Source of the DNA: Gammaproteobacteria bacterium
GTDB taxonomy: Bacteria; Pseudomonadota; Gammaproteobacteria; Xanthomonadales; Marinicellaceae
NCBI GenBank assembly: GCA_024280395.1
Contig: JAJRQG010000096.1
Coordinates: 45,428 to 109,427, forward strand
DNA length: 64,000 nucleotides
Direction of reading: 5' to 3'
The stretch's first letter is position 1, and each line of letters opens with the position of its first letter. A program made the translations under genes and the position numbers. Below the pieces are notes generated by a model, which worked only from the letters and a program-made list of their open reading frames with translations, was not told the origin of the DNA and made no database searches. Of the stretch, positions 17,944 through 26,738 are shown piece after piece.

Positions 17944-18755
17944 CTCAAATGTCTGGCAACTAACTCTAAGTTTTGTGGTGTGTATTTTACATCTTGCATA
18001 AGAATACTGTGTTCGCCTTTGGTAAATTCTTGGTATTGGCCTTTGCGCAGTTTTTTGGGTAAGAATACACCACCAAAACGTACCCGTTTTAAGCGGTTAA
18101 CTTTTAGGTCTTGGGATTCCCACAGTCTTCTGACTTCGCGGTTTCTTCCTTCCAGTAAGGTGACATGGAACCATTGATTGGTTTCGCCAGCCCCTGCTTG
18201 TTGAATGTCATTGAATCTGGCTTTGCCATCTTCCAGTTCGACACCTTTTCGCAGGTTGTCTAGCTTGATTTGATCGACTTCACCAAATACACGACAAGCA
18301 TATTCACGGTCAATTTGAGTGCTGGGGTGCATCATGTGATTGGCAAACTCGCCATCGGTGGTGAAAAGCAGCAACCCTGTAGTATTGATATCTAGTCGGC
18401 CAATGTTAATCCACCTTTGCCCTTTAAGTTCTGGCAAGTTGTCAAATACAGTTGCTCTGCCTTTTTCATCATTGCGGGTACAAATTTCTCCCAAGGGCTT
18501 GTTGTACATGATGATTTTGAAATCTTGGTCTTTACTTTCTATTACCCATTTGCGGTTTTTCCAGTTGACGATGTCGCCTTCAACTACTTTGCAGCCCAAT
18601 TCAACAAGCTTTCCATTGACATAAAGTTGTGCCATTTTGATGGACTTTTCCAGTTGTCTGCGAGAGCCTAGACCACTTCGGGCCAGAACCTTTTGAATTC
18701 TTTCGCCAGGTAATTCGATTTTAAAATCCTTGTTTTTTTTGTCTTCTCTTTTCAT
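17940..18755 (-). CDS. rluB: 23S rRNA pseudouridine synthase, RluB type
   Basis: Converts U2605 of 23S rRNA to pseudouridine in E. coli. The 271-aa product has an S4 domain (ERIQKVLARSGLGSRRQLEK) and the catalytic motif GRLDINTTGLLLFTTDG, then LLEGRNREVRRLWE as in RluB. I start at ATG 18755 (MKREDKK); the longer frame to 18809 runs into a dispersed palindromic repeat. scpB lies upstream, an arrangement common in Lysobacterales and pseudomonads. The stop overlaps the next gene by four bases. Confidence 0.93.
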   Translation of the reverse strand: MKREDKKNKDFKIELPGERIQKVLARSGLGSRRQLEKSIKMAQLYVNGKLVELGCKVVEGDIVNWKNRKWVIESKDQDFKIIMYNKPLGEICTRNDEKGRATVFDNLPELKGQRWINIGRLDINTTGLLLFTTDGEFANHMMHPSTQIDREYACRVFGEVDQIKLDNLRKGVELEDGKARFNDIQQAGAGETNQWFHVTLLEGRNREVRRLWESQDLKVNRLKRVRFGGVFLPKKLRKGQYQEFTKGEHSILMQDVKYTPQNLELVARHLR

Positions 18756-18801
18756 GGTATATTTATCTTCTTTTATTTTATTGTAACAGCTGTTCATACC
18801 A

Positions 18802-18911
18802 GCCGTCATTACCGCGTAGGCGGTAATCCATTTAAAAATGATATGAACATCACTATAGATTCCCGCCTTCGCGGGAATGACGAGGTGAGTAATTTTCGCG
18901 GGAATGAAGGA
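18802..18911. repeat. Palindromic repeats of the GTCATTCCCGCGnAGGCGGGAAT type
   Basis: Two inverted copies, 18802-18831 and 18855-18883, plus a third partial at 18894-18911, each with a GC-rich palindrome (CCGCGTAGGCGG; CCCGCCTTCGCGGG). Such elements are dispersed in many proteobacterial genomes. They fill the scpB-rluB spacer and could fold in the transcript. Confidence 0.8.
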
Positions 18912-18925
18912 ATGAGTAATTTCAT

Positions 18926-19543
18926 TTATTCTTCTTCATTGTTGTTTTTGAATTGATTTTGGAATGCTTTTTCGTTTTCATCGGACTTCGGTCCTAAATC
19001 AAGTTCAGGCATAATAGTTTCAATGTCTTTTATTTCTGCCAGTGTTGGTAAGTCTTGTAGGGACTTCATGTTGAAATAGTCCAAGAACTCCTTGGTTGTT
19101 CCAAACATCGCGGGTTTTCCAGGTACGTCACGATAGCCCAAAACTCGAATCCATTCTCGATCCATCAAGGTACGAATAATGTAACTGCTAACAGCGACAC
19201 CACGTACATCTTCTATCTCGCCACGTGTAACCGGTTGTCTATAGGCAATCAGGGCAATCGTTTCTAGCAGTGCGCGGGTGTATTTCTTGGGTTTTTCTTC
19301 CCATAATTTTGATATCCAAGGCTGTAAAATGGTCTTGGTTTGTAGCCTGAAGCCATTGGCCACTTCAACCAACTCAATGCCGCGGCCTTGAAAATCTTCG
19401 CTCAATAATTCGATGGCTTTAGCAATGTCATTGTGGGTCAGTTCTTGCTCCACAAAAAGCGACAGTAATCGTTTAACCGTTACGGGTTCGCCAGCTGCCA
19501 ATAAAGCAGCTTCAATGATATTTTTTATTTGTTTAATTTCCAT
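18926..19543 (-). CDS. scpB: Segregation and condensation protein B
   Basis: A 205-aa kleisin-associated winged-helix protein that binds ScpA and SMC in chromosome condensation. Family segments are visible: IIEAALLAAGEPV at the start, then KYTRALLETIALIAYRQPVT and DVRGVAVSSYIIRTLMDREW, followed by GKPAMFGTTKEFLDYF. The C-terminal tail is acidic and polar. It starts eight bases after the scpA stop, so the two are co-transcribed. Confidence 0.95.
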   Translation of the reverse strand: MEIKQIKNIIEAALLAAGEPVTVKRLLSLFVEQELTHNDIAKAIELLSEDFQGRGIELVEVANGFRLQTKTILQPWISKLWEEKPKKYTRALLETIALIAYRQPVTRGEIEDVRGVAVSSYIIRTLMDREWIRVLGYRDVPGKPAMFGTTKEFLDYFNMKSLQDLPTLAEIKDIETIMPELDLGPKSDENEKAFQNQFKNNNEEE

Positions 19544-19551
19544 AGCTGTAT

Positions 19552-20409
19552 TTATGCAGGTTGTGCATTGTCATCAACTTCATCTTCAATGGCCAATGAT
19601 TTGATGTAAATTTGTCCGTAGGTTTCATTTTGAACAATGTCTAAAACTTGGGATTTTAATAATTCTAATACCGCCAAGAATGTCACGACTATTCCTTGTT
19701 TTCCTTCACTTGGGTCAAACAGAGATTCGAAAGTAAAGAATTTCTTGTCTCTTAATGTGTCTAACAAGTGTGTCATTTTATCACGGACACTTAAAGTTTC
19801 TCGTTCAATCTCATGAGAAATTTTTAGGTCGGCTCTTGCCAATACCTCTTTGAATGCCATGATTATATCTCGCATATCCACTTCTGGTGGTGCAATGTAA
19901 CTTTGTTTGTTGTCCACATACGCAGAAGTTACAACGTAGTCGCGATATTCTCGTGGCATTTCATCAATGTCCAATGCCGCTGATTTAAACCGTTCGTATT
20001 CTTGTAATCGCCTAACCAATTCGGCCCTTGGATCGTCTTCTTCGCCTTCTTCACTGGCAGGTTTGGGCAACAACATGCGTGATTTGATTTCTGCCAACAT
20101 GGCGGCCATCACTAAATATTCAGCAGCCAATTCAAAATCCAATTCATCCAATAAATTGATGTATTCTATGTATTGATTGGTGATTTCTGTGATAGGAATA
20201 TCTAATATATTCAAATTTTGTCGACGAATTAAGTACAGTAACAAATCCAGCGGCCCTTCAAAGGCTTCTAGAATAACTTCCAACGCTTCAGGTGGAATAT
20301 ACAAATCAGTCGGCATTTGAGTATAAGGCTTGCCTTCGACAATGGCAAAGGGCATTTCTGTTTGTACTGTATCTTTATTCTTGAATTTATGTTTACTAGA
20401 CAAAATCAA
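19552..20409 (-). CDS. scpA: Segregation and condensation protein A
   Basis: A 285-aa kleisin that bridges SMC heads. The N-terminal SMC-neck-binding segment FEGPLDLLLYLIRRQNLNIL is at about residues 50-69. The middle region carries EYLVMAAMLAEIKSRMLLP and the C-terminal winged helix spans about 210-275. Its start overlaps the end of the yciO-like gene by 14 bases, indicating translational coupling. An SMC or MukB gene is not in the window. Confidence 0.95.
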   Translation of the reverse strand: MILSSKHKFKNKDTVQTEMPFAIVEGKPYTQMPTDLYIPPEALEVILEAFEGPLDLLLYLIRRQNLNILDIPITEITNQYIEYINLLDELDFELAAEYLVMAAMLAEIKSRMLLPKPASEEGEEDDPRAELVRRLQEYERFKSAALDIDEMPREYRDYVVTSAYVDNKQSYIAPPEVDMRDIIMAFKEVLARADLKISHEIERETLSVRDKMTHLLDTLRDKKFFTFESLFDPSEGKQGIVVTFLAVLELLKSQVLDIVQNETYGQIYIKSLAIEDEVDDNAQPA

Positions 20410-21013
20410 CCACTCCTTTACCTTCGCGTATCACTTTTGGACCATCGTCCAGTAATTCTACCACAGTAGAAGGTTGCGCAGGAGTGTAACCAGAGTCGAT
20501 GATAAATTCTATTGCATGTCCTATTAAATCATCTATCTCTGAGGAATTCAGTTCATCTGTTTCTGCATTGTGTAGTTCTAATGAAGAACTCATGAAAGGT
20601 TCACCCAATTCATTAACTAAATCAATCACTACTTGATGATCGGGTAATCTTACACCAATTGATTTGCGGTGTTGATGCTGTAATTTTTTAGGTACTCTGC
20701 GAGTTGCGGGCAAAATAAAAGTGTAAGCGCCTGGCGTGTGCGATTTGATGATTCTAAATGCTACATTGTCAAGCAAGGCAAATTCACTTATTTGTGAAAT
20801 GTTTCCACATATAATGCTGTAAAAGTGTAATTTATCTAAATCTCTTATTTTAGCAACCGTTTTTGGAGCTTTAATGTTATCCATTGCCCAACCAATCGCA
20901 TAGCCTGAATCTGTAGGGTAGACAATCAATTTGCCTTGTTTAATAGCATCGGCAGCCTGCTTAATCAAGCGTGGTTGCGGGTTATCGGGATGTATGTAAA
21001 GAATTCTTGCCAC
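20396..21013 (-). CDS. yciO: YciO-type Sua5/YrdC-family protein
   Basis: A 205-aa protein of the threonylcarbamoyl-AMP synthase fold. The N-terminal KxR..(S/T)..N area is represented by GKLIVYPTDSGYAIGWAM and KIRDLDKLHFYSIIC. GAYTFILPATRRVPKKL and IGVRLPDH follow, and the C-terminus has STVVELLDDGPKVIREGKG. The Ser/Tyr-containing motif and position before scpA match the YciO subgroup, whose members have weak or no tRNA-modifying activity, rather than TsaC. Confidence 0.88.
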   Translation of the reverse strand: MARILYIHPDNPQPRLIKQAADAIKQGKLIVYPTDSGYAIGWAMDNIKAPKTVAKIRDLDKLHFYSIICGNISQISEFALLDNVAFRIIKSHTPGAYTFILPATRRVPKKLQHQHRKSIGVRLPDHQVVIDLVNELGEPFMSSSLELHNAETDELNSSEIDDLIGHAIEFIIDSGYTPAQPSTVVELLDDGPKVIREGKGVVDFV

Positions 21014-21026
21014 TATAATATTTCCT

Positions 21027-21512
21027 TTACACTTTCACAAAACGATTTTCATCTCGATTTTTTGCGACATGATCTGGGTTCCAGACCTTACCGTTCATCA
21101 CAATCCATGCACCAGTTTTTAAAGTTTGTACTGCGGCAATGGCACATCCAATATTAAAAATAGCGTCTGTATTTTGGAATTTGGCAGGAGTTAATGCACC
21201 GGTTAATATGATAATTTTGTTTTTTATGTCAGATAAATAATGTGCGGTATCAACCATTGAATCTGTTCCATGGGTAATAAGAAAATGCTCTTCATCAGAT
21301 TTTTCTATTACTTTTTTGATTAAATCACGGTCATCGTCTGTCATATGTAAACTGTCTTTTTTCATTAACGACAATACTTCAAATTTAAAAGCTACATTGA
21401 ATGAATGTAATAAATCACCAATCACAGGTTGTCCAATTTTGTACTCACTTGCATCGTCAAAATACAATTTATCGATGGTTCCGCCTGTTGTGATAATTTT
21501 TAACCGTTTCAT
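21027..21512 (-). CDS. Asparaginase N-terminal-domain protein (single domain)
   Basis: A 161-aa protein equivalent to the N-terminal half of type I/II L-asparaginase. The nucleophile motif TTGGTIDK is at residues 8-15 and the second catalytic triplet in THGTDSMVDTA near 80-90. LTGALTPAKFQNTDA and VMNGKVW follow. It ends before the usual C-terminal domain, and no second domain is encoded downstream, so activity on asparagine is uncertain; short stand-alone forms are common in gammaproteobacteria. First gene of the operon leading to scpA, 13 bp from the yciO-like gene. Confidence 0.85.
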   Translation of the reverse strand: MKRLKIITTGGTIDKLYFDDASEYKIGQPVIGDLLHSFNVAFKFEVLSLMKKDSLHMTDDDRDLIKKVIEKSDEEHFLITHGTDSMVDTAHYLSDIKNKIIILTGALTPAKFQNTDAIFNIGCAIAAVQTLKTGAWIVMNGKVWNPDHVAKNRDENRFVKV

Positions 21513-21627
21513 TGGATGTTGTTGAGAATTTAAAAAAAACCTATTTTATAGATAAATGCAGTAAAACCCAATTCATATTTGCTCTGAACTGTTGCATAAT
21601 ACTGTTCTAACCAATTTATTAATCATT

Positions 21628-24354
21628 ATGACTAAATATTTAGTTCCTCTATTGCTGATTTCTACAGTATTTGCTCAAACCGAGCCGACTACACCTGCAG
21701 ATGGTGAAATAGTATTGAACCAAGAACTGCCCAAGAATAATTTTGAAAATTTACTTTCGGTTGAAGAAATAGTTTTACAGCTGCGTGAAAATTATGGATT
21801 TAAAGGTTCTGTCTTATTGACAAAAAAGCTGGGCGAAATTTTGTCTTCTTTTAGCAATCAAGAGCAAGCACAGAATGGTTGGCAATTAACCGTGAATGAA
21901 GTGACTAAATTAGATGAAGCTAGTATCCCATTGGTGGATTTTCAATTTGATTCAGGACAAATTCTGAGTAAGTATACCCATGGAATGGATTTGGACAAAT
22001 GGTTGGACAAGCGCACTGAGGTCCAAGCAAATGACAATAGCTTGTTGGACTTTTTATCGTACAATGACGAATTGACCATTTATTTGAACCTTGAAAAGGT
22101 TTGGCAGTTACTATTAGAAAACATTAGCCAACAAGACAATATTGTTTGGAGGGATGTATTTATTAATAGTTTGACATTGTTTTCTGAATCAACTCAAACT
22201 TTAGAAACAATCCAGAATAATGATAAGAGCTCTTCTGAGAATAATCATTCTGCAATAGATAGAACTGAGCCTTTGATGTTGGATTTTTTTGTTGCTTTGG
22301 ATAAGTGGAGCAAAAGTGAGAACTATAGTGTGGATCAGGACAATGAACTCATTGATGTAGCAACAATCATCAATGATGCAGAAGCGCAAGAGTCTCAATT
22401 GTTTACAAGTTTATTGCGATTTGCGATAAATAAACGAAACCAACATTATTTGGCCAGTTCTTTTGCTTGGTTCAAGGTGGTTTATCAGTTAAATAGTTTT
22501 CAGCTTGAATTAGATAAAGTTACACGAGAAATAGTGGTTGAATTTATTGAAGAAAATGATGTTTGGTTTTTATCTAAAGAATCTAAATTACTTGATATTA
22601 ATGAACAGCTTCCTTCTAGAATCGAGGCAACAATTCATCAACTTAAATCTAGTTATCAACAACAAGCAGAGCAACAAATAGACAGTCAAGTGTTTGTTGA
22701 AGTTCTTAATCTTCCCAATATTTATCAACTGATTGAGCCTCAAATGAATAAATATATGGCGACACCGTTTAGAAATAAAATTCGACAAGATTTGGAAGTC
22801 TGTTTAAATATCAGTGAAGAATTTGCTCCATTCCCACAACAGCCTATTGATGTCAACCAGTTCAATGGCTGTGTCAATGATTTAACCATGGCAGCCGTGA
22901 CTGAAGCTGGCTCAAGAGAATTGTCGGGCTCTTTAACAAGGGTAGATACCAAAAAAGCTTTGGATAGGGCTCTGCAGTTGCCTCCTTGGCAAACAATCAA
23001 TATTTTACAAGCAAGAGTTGCACGAGCAGATTGTTTGGATGAATCACAACAAATGGTTAACCCTCTTGAGTGGAAACTGGCTGCTGAATCTTTGTTGTGG
23101 TTCATTGACAGGTGGCCTGCTTATTCTAAAAAATATCAAAATAAAGCCGATATCCGAAAAATTATCATCGAAGGAGAAAAGTTACTCAAAGGTCTGACCT
23201 GTTTAGATATACCGAGTTCAGAATTGTTAGATGTTGAGTTTAACCAGGTTGAACAAGCTTGGCAGAAAGTAAAAACTCAAATTAAACAAGTTGCCGTAGA
23301 ATTTAATCAACTCAATTTAACAGCAGGCAGCGATTTAGACCTTTTAACCAACTCTGAAGAGACGAGTAATTACCGAGTTGAAGAAGCAACCATCAGTGCT
23401 TGTGATGTGCAAACCAGTTGTGGTGTACATGCACCGTTGAATACATCAAGGGCTTTGTTTGGATTGTTCCCCAATCATTTGTTGTTGGCGGATCAATTAA
23501 AATTGGGAAAACTGAAACTTTGTTATGACAATGTCGGTTGGGAAAATAGACGTTCTGCCTCTACCCATCTTGATAATCCTAATGTTGCTAATTACTTTGG
23601 TAACTTCAGTTTTAGTTTAAAAGGTTACTATGAAGAACAGTTGGTTTTCGAAAGAAAATTAACCAGTAAAGAAGAAAACTATTATTTATTTGCTGAAAAT
23701 GACGAAGAGGTACTGTCGACATATTGTCCGCTTTCAATCATTGGTAATAAAATTTCTACACAACTAGACAGAGGAACTTTCGGTCTTGTTCCCAATAGAT
23801 TAACTTTTTTGACAGCTTCTAGAGCGAGTGAAAGTCAGATTCTAACGTCCAATTGGTCAGATGGAGGAGAATGGCAAGATTTAATTACAGGTGCTGAAGC
23901 TGAGTTGGTCTTTGAAAGTGATTTGTCAGAGTTGAGTGCTGATACCCAGTTGGCTTATCAAAAGAAAGCCAAAGCTTTGCAGGCTTTGGTTTATCAAACT
24001 TTATTGAACACAGTGCCAGAACCAACAGAGAAACAACTATTGTTGACCGATAGTATTTCAGACTTGTACCGTATAAGGAAGTTATTGGCACACATGGTTT
24101 ATATTACTCAGCCAGATGAATTTATGACCGATGATTCGTTGCATGGTGTCTTTTTTGGAAATAACAAAATACCTGACAGAACAACTATTGTTGAACTCTA
24201 TAAAAACCAATTAAATATCAAGCAGTTGATTGCGGGAATTGACGAAAATATTAAAATTAATCAAAATAAATGGAATAATTTCAGCTCCACGTGGTCAAAT
24301 GCCTATCTTAAAAATATTTTGTACCGTTTAAGATCATTAAATAACTCACAATAA
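21628..24354 (+). CDS. Large exported protein of unknown function, upstream of dsbD
   Basis: A 908-aa protein starting MTKYLVPLLLISTVFAQ, a good signal peptide with cleavage after VFA; the ATG at 21628 is preferred to one 36 bases upstream. The body is mostly helical and acidic. Paired cysteines occur in the second half (CLNISEE, FNGCVND, ADCLDES, LTCLD, ACDVQTSCGVH, LCYDN, TYCPL), which fits a periplasmic protein needing disulfide handling. I recognise no family. dsbD follows after 17 bases, so both are probably co-transcribed. Confidence 0.72.
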   Translation: MTKYLVPLLLISTVFAQTEPTTPADGEIVLNQELPKNNFENLLSVEEIVLQLRENYGFKGSVLLTKKLGEILSSFSNQEQAQNGWQLTVNEVTKLDEASIPLVDFQFDSGQILSKYTHGMDLDKWLDKRTEVQANDNSLLDFLSYNDELTIYLNLEKVWQLLLENISQQDNIVWRDVFINSLTLFSESTQTLETIQNNDKSSSENNHSAIDRTEPLMLDFFVALDKWSKSENYSVDQDNELIDVATIINDAEAQESQLFTSLLRFAINKRNQHYLASSFAWFKVVYQLNSFQLELDKVTREIVVEFIEENDVWFLSKESKLLDINEQLPSRIEATIHQLKSSYQQQAEQQIDSQVFVEVLNLPNIYQLIEPQMNKYMATPFRNKIRQDLEVCLNISEEFAPFPQQPIDVNQFNGCVNDLTMAAVTEAGSRELSGSLTRVDTKKALDRALQLPPWQTINILQARVARADCLDESQQMVNPLEWKLAAESLLWFIDRWPAYSKKYQNKADIRKIIIEGEKLLKGLTCLDIPSSELLDVEFNQVEQAWQKVKTQIKQVAVEFNQLNLTAGSDLDLLTNSEETSNYRVEEATISACDVQTSCGVHAPLNTSRALFGLFPNHLLLADQLKLGKLKLCYDNVGWENRRSASTHLDNPNVANYFGNFSFSLKGYYEEQLVFERKLTSKEENYYLFAENDEEVLSTYCPLSIIGNKISTQLDRGTFGLVPNRLTFLTASRASESQILTSNWSDGGEWQDLITGAEAELVFESDLSELSADTQLAYQKKAKALQALVYQTLLNTVPEPTEKQLLLTDSISDLYRIRKLLAHMVYITQPDEFMTDDSLHGVFFGNNKIPDRTTIVELYKNQLNIKQLIAGIDENIKINQNKWNNFSSTWSNAYLKNILYRLRSLNNSQ

Positions 24355-24371
24355 CTAACAATAATTAAATT

Positions 24372-26573
24372 ATGAAAAAAACGATTTCCTTTCTTTGCCT
24401 CATTTCTTTATTTTTCACAACACAAATATTTGCGCTTGATCAAGATGAGTTGTTAGATGTTGATGATGCCTTTGCACCAGAGGTGGTGGAAGTCAATTAT
24501 GACAGTGTCAAATTGCGCTTTAAAATTGCCGATAAATATTACTTGTACAAACATGCATTTAAATTTCCCAATATGGATAGTGGAATTCAATACGGTGAAG
24601 CACAAATTCCCGATGGTCACAAAAAGGAAGACGAATTTTTTGGGGAAGTAGAAACCTATCACGATCAGGTTGAAATTGTGGTGCCTTATGAAAATAAAGA
24701 TCGGGTTGGAAAAGCACAATTTAAATTTAAATACCAAGGCTGTGCGGAAGCAGGTGTTTGTTACCCACCACAAACCAAAATAGTTGAACTGAGCCTGCCT
24801 TTAGAACAGCCTTCAACATTGAATACTAACAATTCATTGTTGGGCAGCAATAACAGTACAGATAGTTTAGACCTAGGTTTGGGAAGTTCTAATGACCAAT
24901 GGCAAGGCCAAGTAGATGCTGTTTTACCAGAAGATTTGGCTTTTAAAGTAGAAACCATTGCCATGGATGCCAATAAACTGTCAACAAGATTCACCATGAG
25001 CAACAATGTCTATCTATACAAGGACAAAGTTGAACTAACTTCATTAACTGATGGCATCAAAGTAAAAAGTGTCACTTTTCCTGTAGCAGAACAAAAAAAT
25101 GATCCACACTTTGGCGATGTTGAGGTGTTTTTTGGGTTAATCGAAATTGATGTAGAAATCGATAGAAAACAAGGTTCGGGCAATAAACTAGAATTACAGA
25201 TAGAATTTCAAGGCTGTGTCGATGAAGGCATTTGTTATCCTCCTTCAACCAGAACAATTGTCGTAGATTTGCCAGGAATGAGTTCGACAACTGTCACAAA
25301 CAATACCAATATTTCATCTGAACAAGATCAAATTCAAGACCAATTAGAAAAAAGCGCTTGGTGGAAGGTGCTGTTGAAGTTTTTTGTCATTGGGTTGGGC
25401 TTAGCTTTGACACCTTGTGTGTTCCCCATGATACCGATTCTTTCTGGATTGATTGCTGGCCAAAAAGACATCAATACTTCTAAGGCATTAACCTTATCAA
25501 TTATTTATGTCTTGTCTATGGCATGGGCTTATACCATAGCGGGTGTGGTTGCAGGGATGTTGGGTGCAAATATACAAGCAGCGTTACAAACGCCAACAGT
25601 CATCATTGTATTCAGTATTATTTTTGTCTTGTTGTCATTGTCGATGTTTGGTTATTACGATTTACAATTGCCAGCAAAATGGCAAGCTAAATTGATGAAT
25701 ATCAGTAACAAACAAGAAGGTGGTAGTCACATAGGCGTGGCGATAATGGGCTTTTTATCAGCCATTATTGTTGGCCCATGTGTAACACCAGCACTGGCTG
25801 GAACCGTTATTTATATATCAGAAACAGGTGACCCAATAACTGGAGGCATTGCGTTGTTTGCGATGTCAATTGGGATGGGTGTTCCATTGTTGATTATTGG
25901 TGCAACTGAAGGCAGATGGATGCCTAAAGCGGGTGGTTGGATGAATGTGATCAAATCATTTTTCGGAATTGCTTTGTTGGCAATGGCAATTTGGTTCTTA
26001 TCGCGCATTATTCCTGGGCCTGTGACTTTGGCTTTGTTTGGAATATTGGCCTTGTTGTCTTCGATATTCTGGTACCGATATGCCTTGAAAAATGGTGTAA
26101 AGGGCAAGTTAACCATTTTGTTTTTGTTGTTTAAACTGGCATTAATTGCTATTGGTGTCGTACAGATAATCGGAGCGATACGTGGCAATTCTGACTATAT
26201 GCACCCTCTGACCAAGTATGAGTCTCACTTTACCCTAATTAAGTCTTATGGTGATTTACAAAAAGCCATGGCAGAAACAGATAAAATTGTCCTGTTGGAT
26301 TTCTATGCGGATTGGTGTGTGGAATGCAAGCGTATGGAAGGGGCGACTTATTCAAAAGCAAGCGTACAAAAAGAATTAGAACGATTTTTGGTATTAAAAG
26401 CAGATGTGACCGCACAAGATGATACTGATAAAGCATTGATGAAAAAATTCAAAATTGTCGGACCTCCTGCCACATTATTCTTTGATAAAGACGATAAGCT
26501 GATTGCACAATATAGCTTTTTTGGATTCAAAGGTGAGCAAGATTTCCTTGAACATCTTAAAAACCTTCAGTAA
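24372..26573 (+). CDS. dsbD: Thiol:disulfide interchange protein DsbD with duplicated N-terminal domain
   Basis: Passes electrons from cytoplasmic thioredoxin to periplasmic partners such as DsbC. The 733-aa protein has a signal peptide, then two tandem alpha-domains (about residues 25-145 and 185-300), each ending in a Cys pair: YQGCAEAGVCYPP and FQGCVDEGICYPP. The membrane domain carries LTPCVFPMIP and GPCVTPALAG, the redox cysteines. A thioredoxin-like gamma domain has YADWCVECK. Most DsbD proteins have one alpha-domain. An exported Cys-rich protein is encoded just upstream. Confidence 0.95.
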   Translation: MKKTISFLCLISLFFTTQIFALDQDELLDVDDAFAPEVVEVNYDSVKLRFKIADKYYLYKHAFKFPNMDSGIQYGEAQIPDGHKKEDEFFGEVETYHDQVEIVVPYENKDRVGKAQFKFKYQGCAEAGVCYPPQTKIVELSLPLEQPSTLNTNNSLLGSNNSTDSLDLGLGSSNDQWQGQVDAVLPEDLAFKVETIAMDANKLSTRFTMSNNVYLYKDKVELTSLTDGIKVKSVTFPVAEQKNDPHFGDVEVFFGLIEIDVEIDRKQGSGNKLELQIEFQGCVDEGICYPPSTRTIVVDLPGMSSTTVTNNTNISSEQDQIQDQLEKSAWWKVLLKFFVIGLGLALTPCVFPMIPILSGLIAGQKDINTSKALTLSIIYVLSMAWAYTIAGVVAGMLGANIQAALQTPTVIIVFSIIFVLLSLSMFGYYDLQLPAKWQAKLMNISNKQEGGSHIGVAIMGFLSAIIVGPCVTPALAGTVIYISETGDPITGGIALFAMSIGMGVPLLIIGATEGRWMPKAGGWMNVIKSFFGIALLAMAIWFLSRIIPGPVTLALFGILALLSSIFWYRYALKNGVKGKLTILFLLFKLALIAIGVVQIIGAIRGNSDYMHPLTKYESHFTLIKSYGDLQKAMAETDKIVLLDFYADWCVECKRMEGATYSKASVQKELERFLVLKADVTAQDDTDKALMKKFKIVGPPATLFFDKDDKLIAQYSFFGFKGEQDFLEHLKNLQ

Positions 26574-26653
26574 TTTCATATAACTTGTTGCCCACTATTC
26601 ATTGCAAAGTTGGTGGGCCCCAAGCTTGTATTTAATAACCTTTAAATACAATA

Positions 26654-26688
26654 TTCAGGACTTTTTCAGAAGTTAGTCAGAATTCAGG
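26654..26688 (+). promoter_or_regulatory. Candidate operator: TTCAG repeats at 11-bp period
   Basis: TTCAGGA, TTCAGAA and GTCAGAA recur at 11-bp steps from 26654, and a final TTCAGG ends at 26688. A TATAAT follows at 26702-26707. The stretch 26668-26688 also resembles the degenerate site at 63876-63896 (TTAGT, then TTCAGGTTT) and lies 50 nt before the ATG. Direct repeats at 11 bp are how OmpR/PhoB-type winged helices bind. Confidence 0.5.
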
Positions 26689-26738
26689 TTTTCTCATGGC
26701 CTATAATTAACTTGATTTTATAACCTTGAGAAACCCCA

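Noticed and set aside
17540..18000. Possible small RNA or second MITE downstream of the element at 17078-17346
   Set aside because: The sequence is explained by the membrane protein and rluB coding frames.
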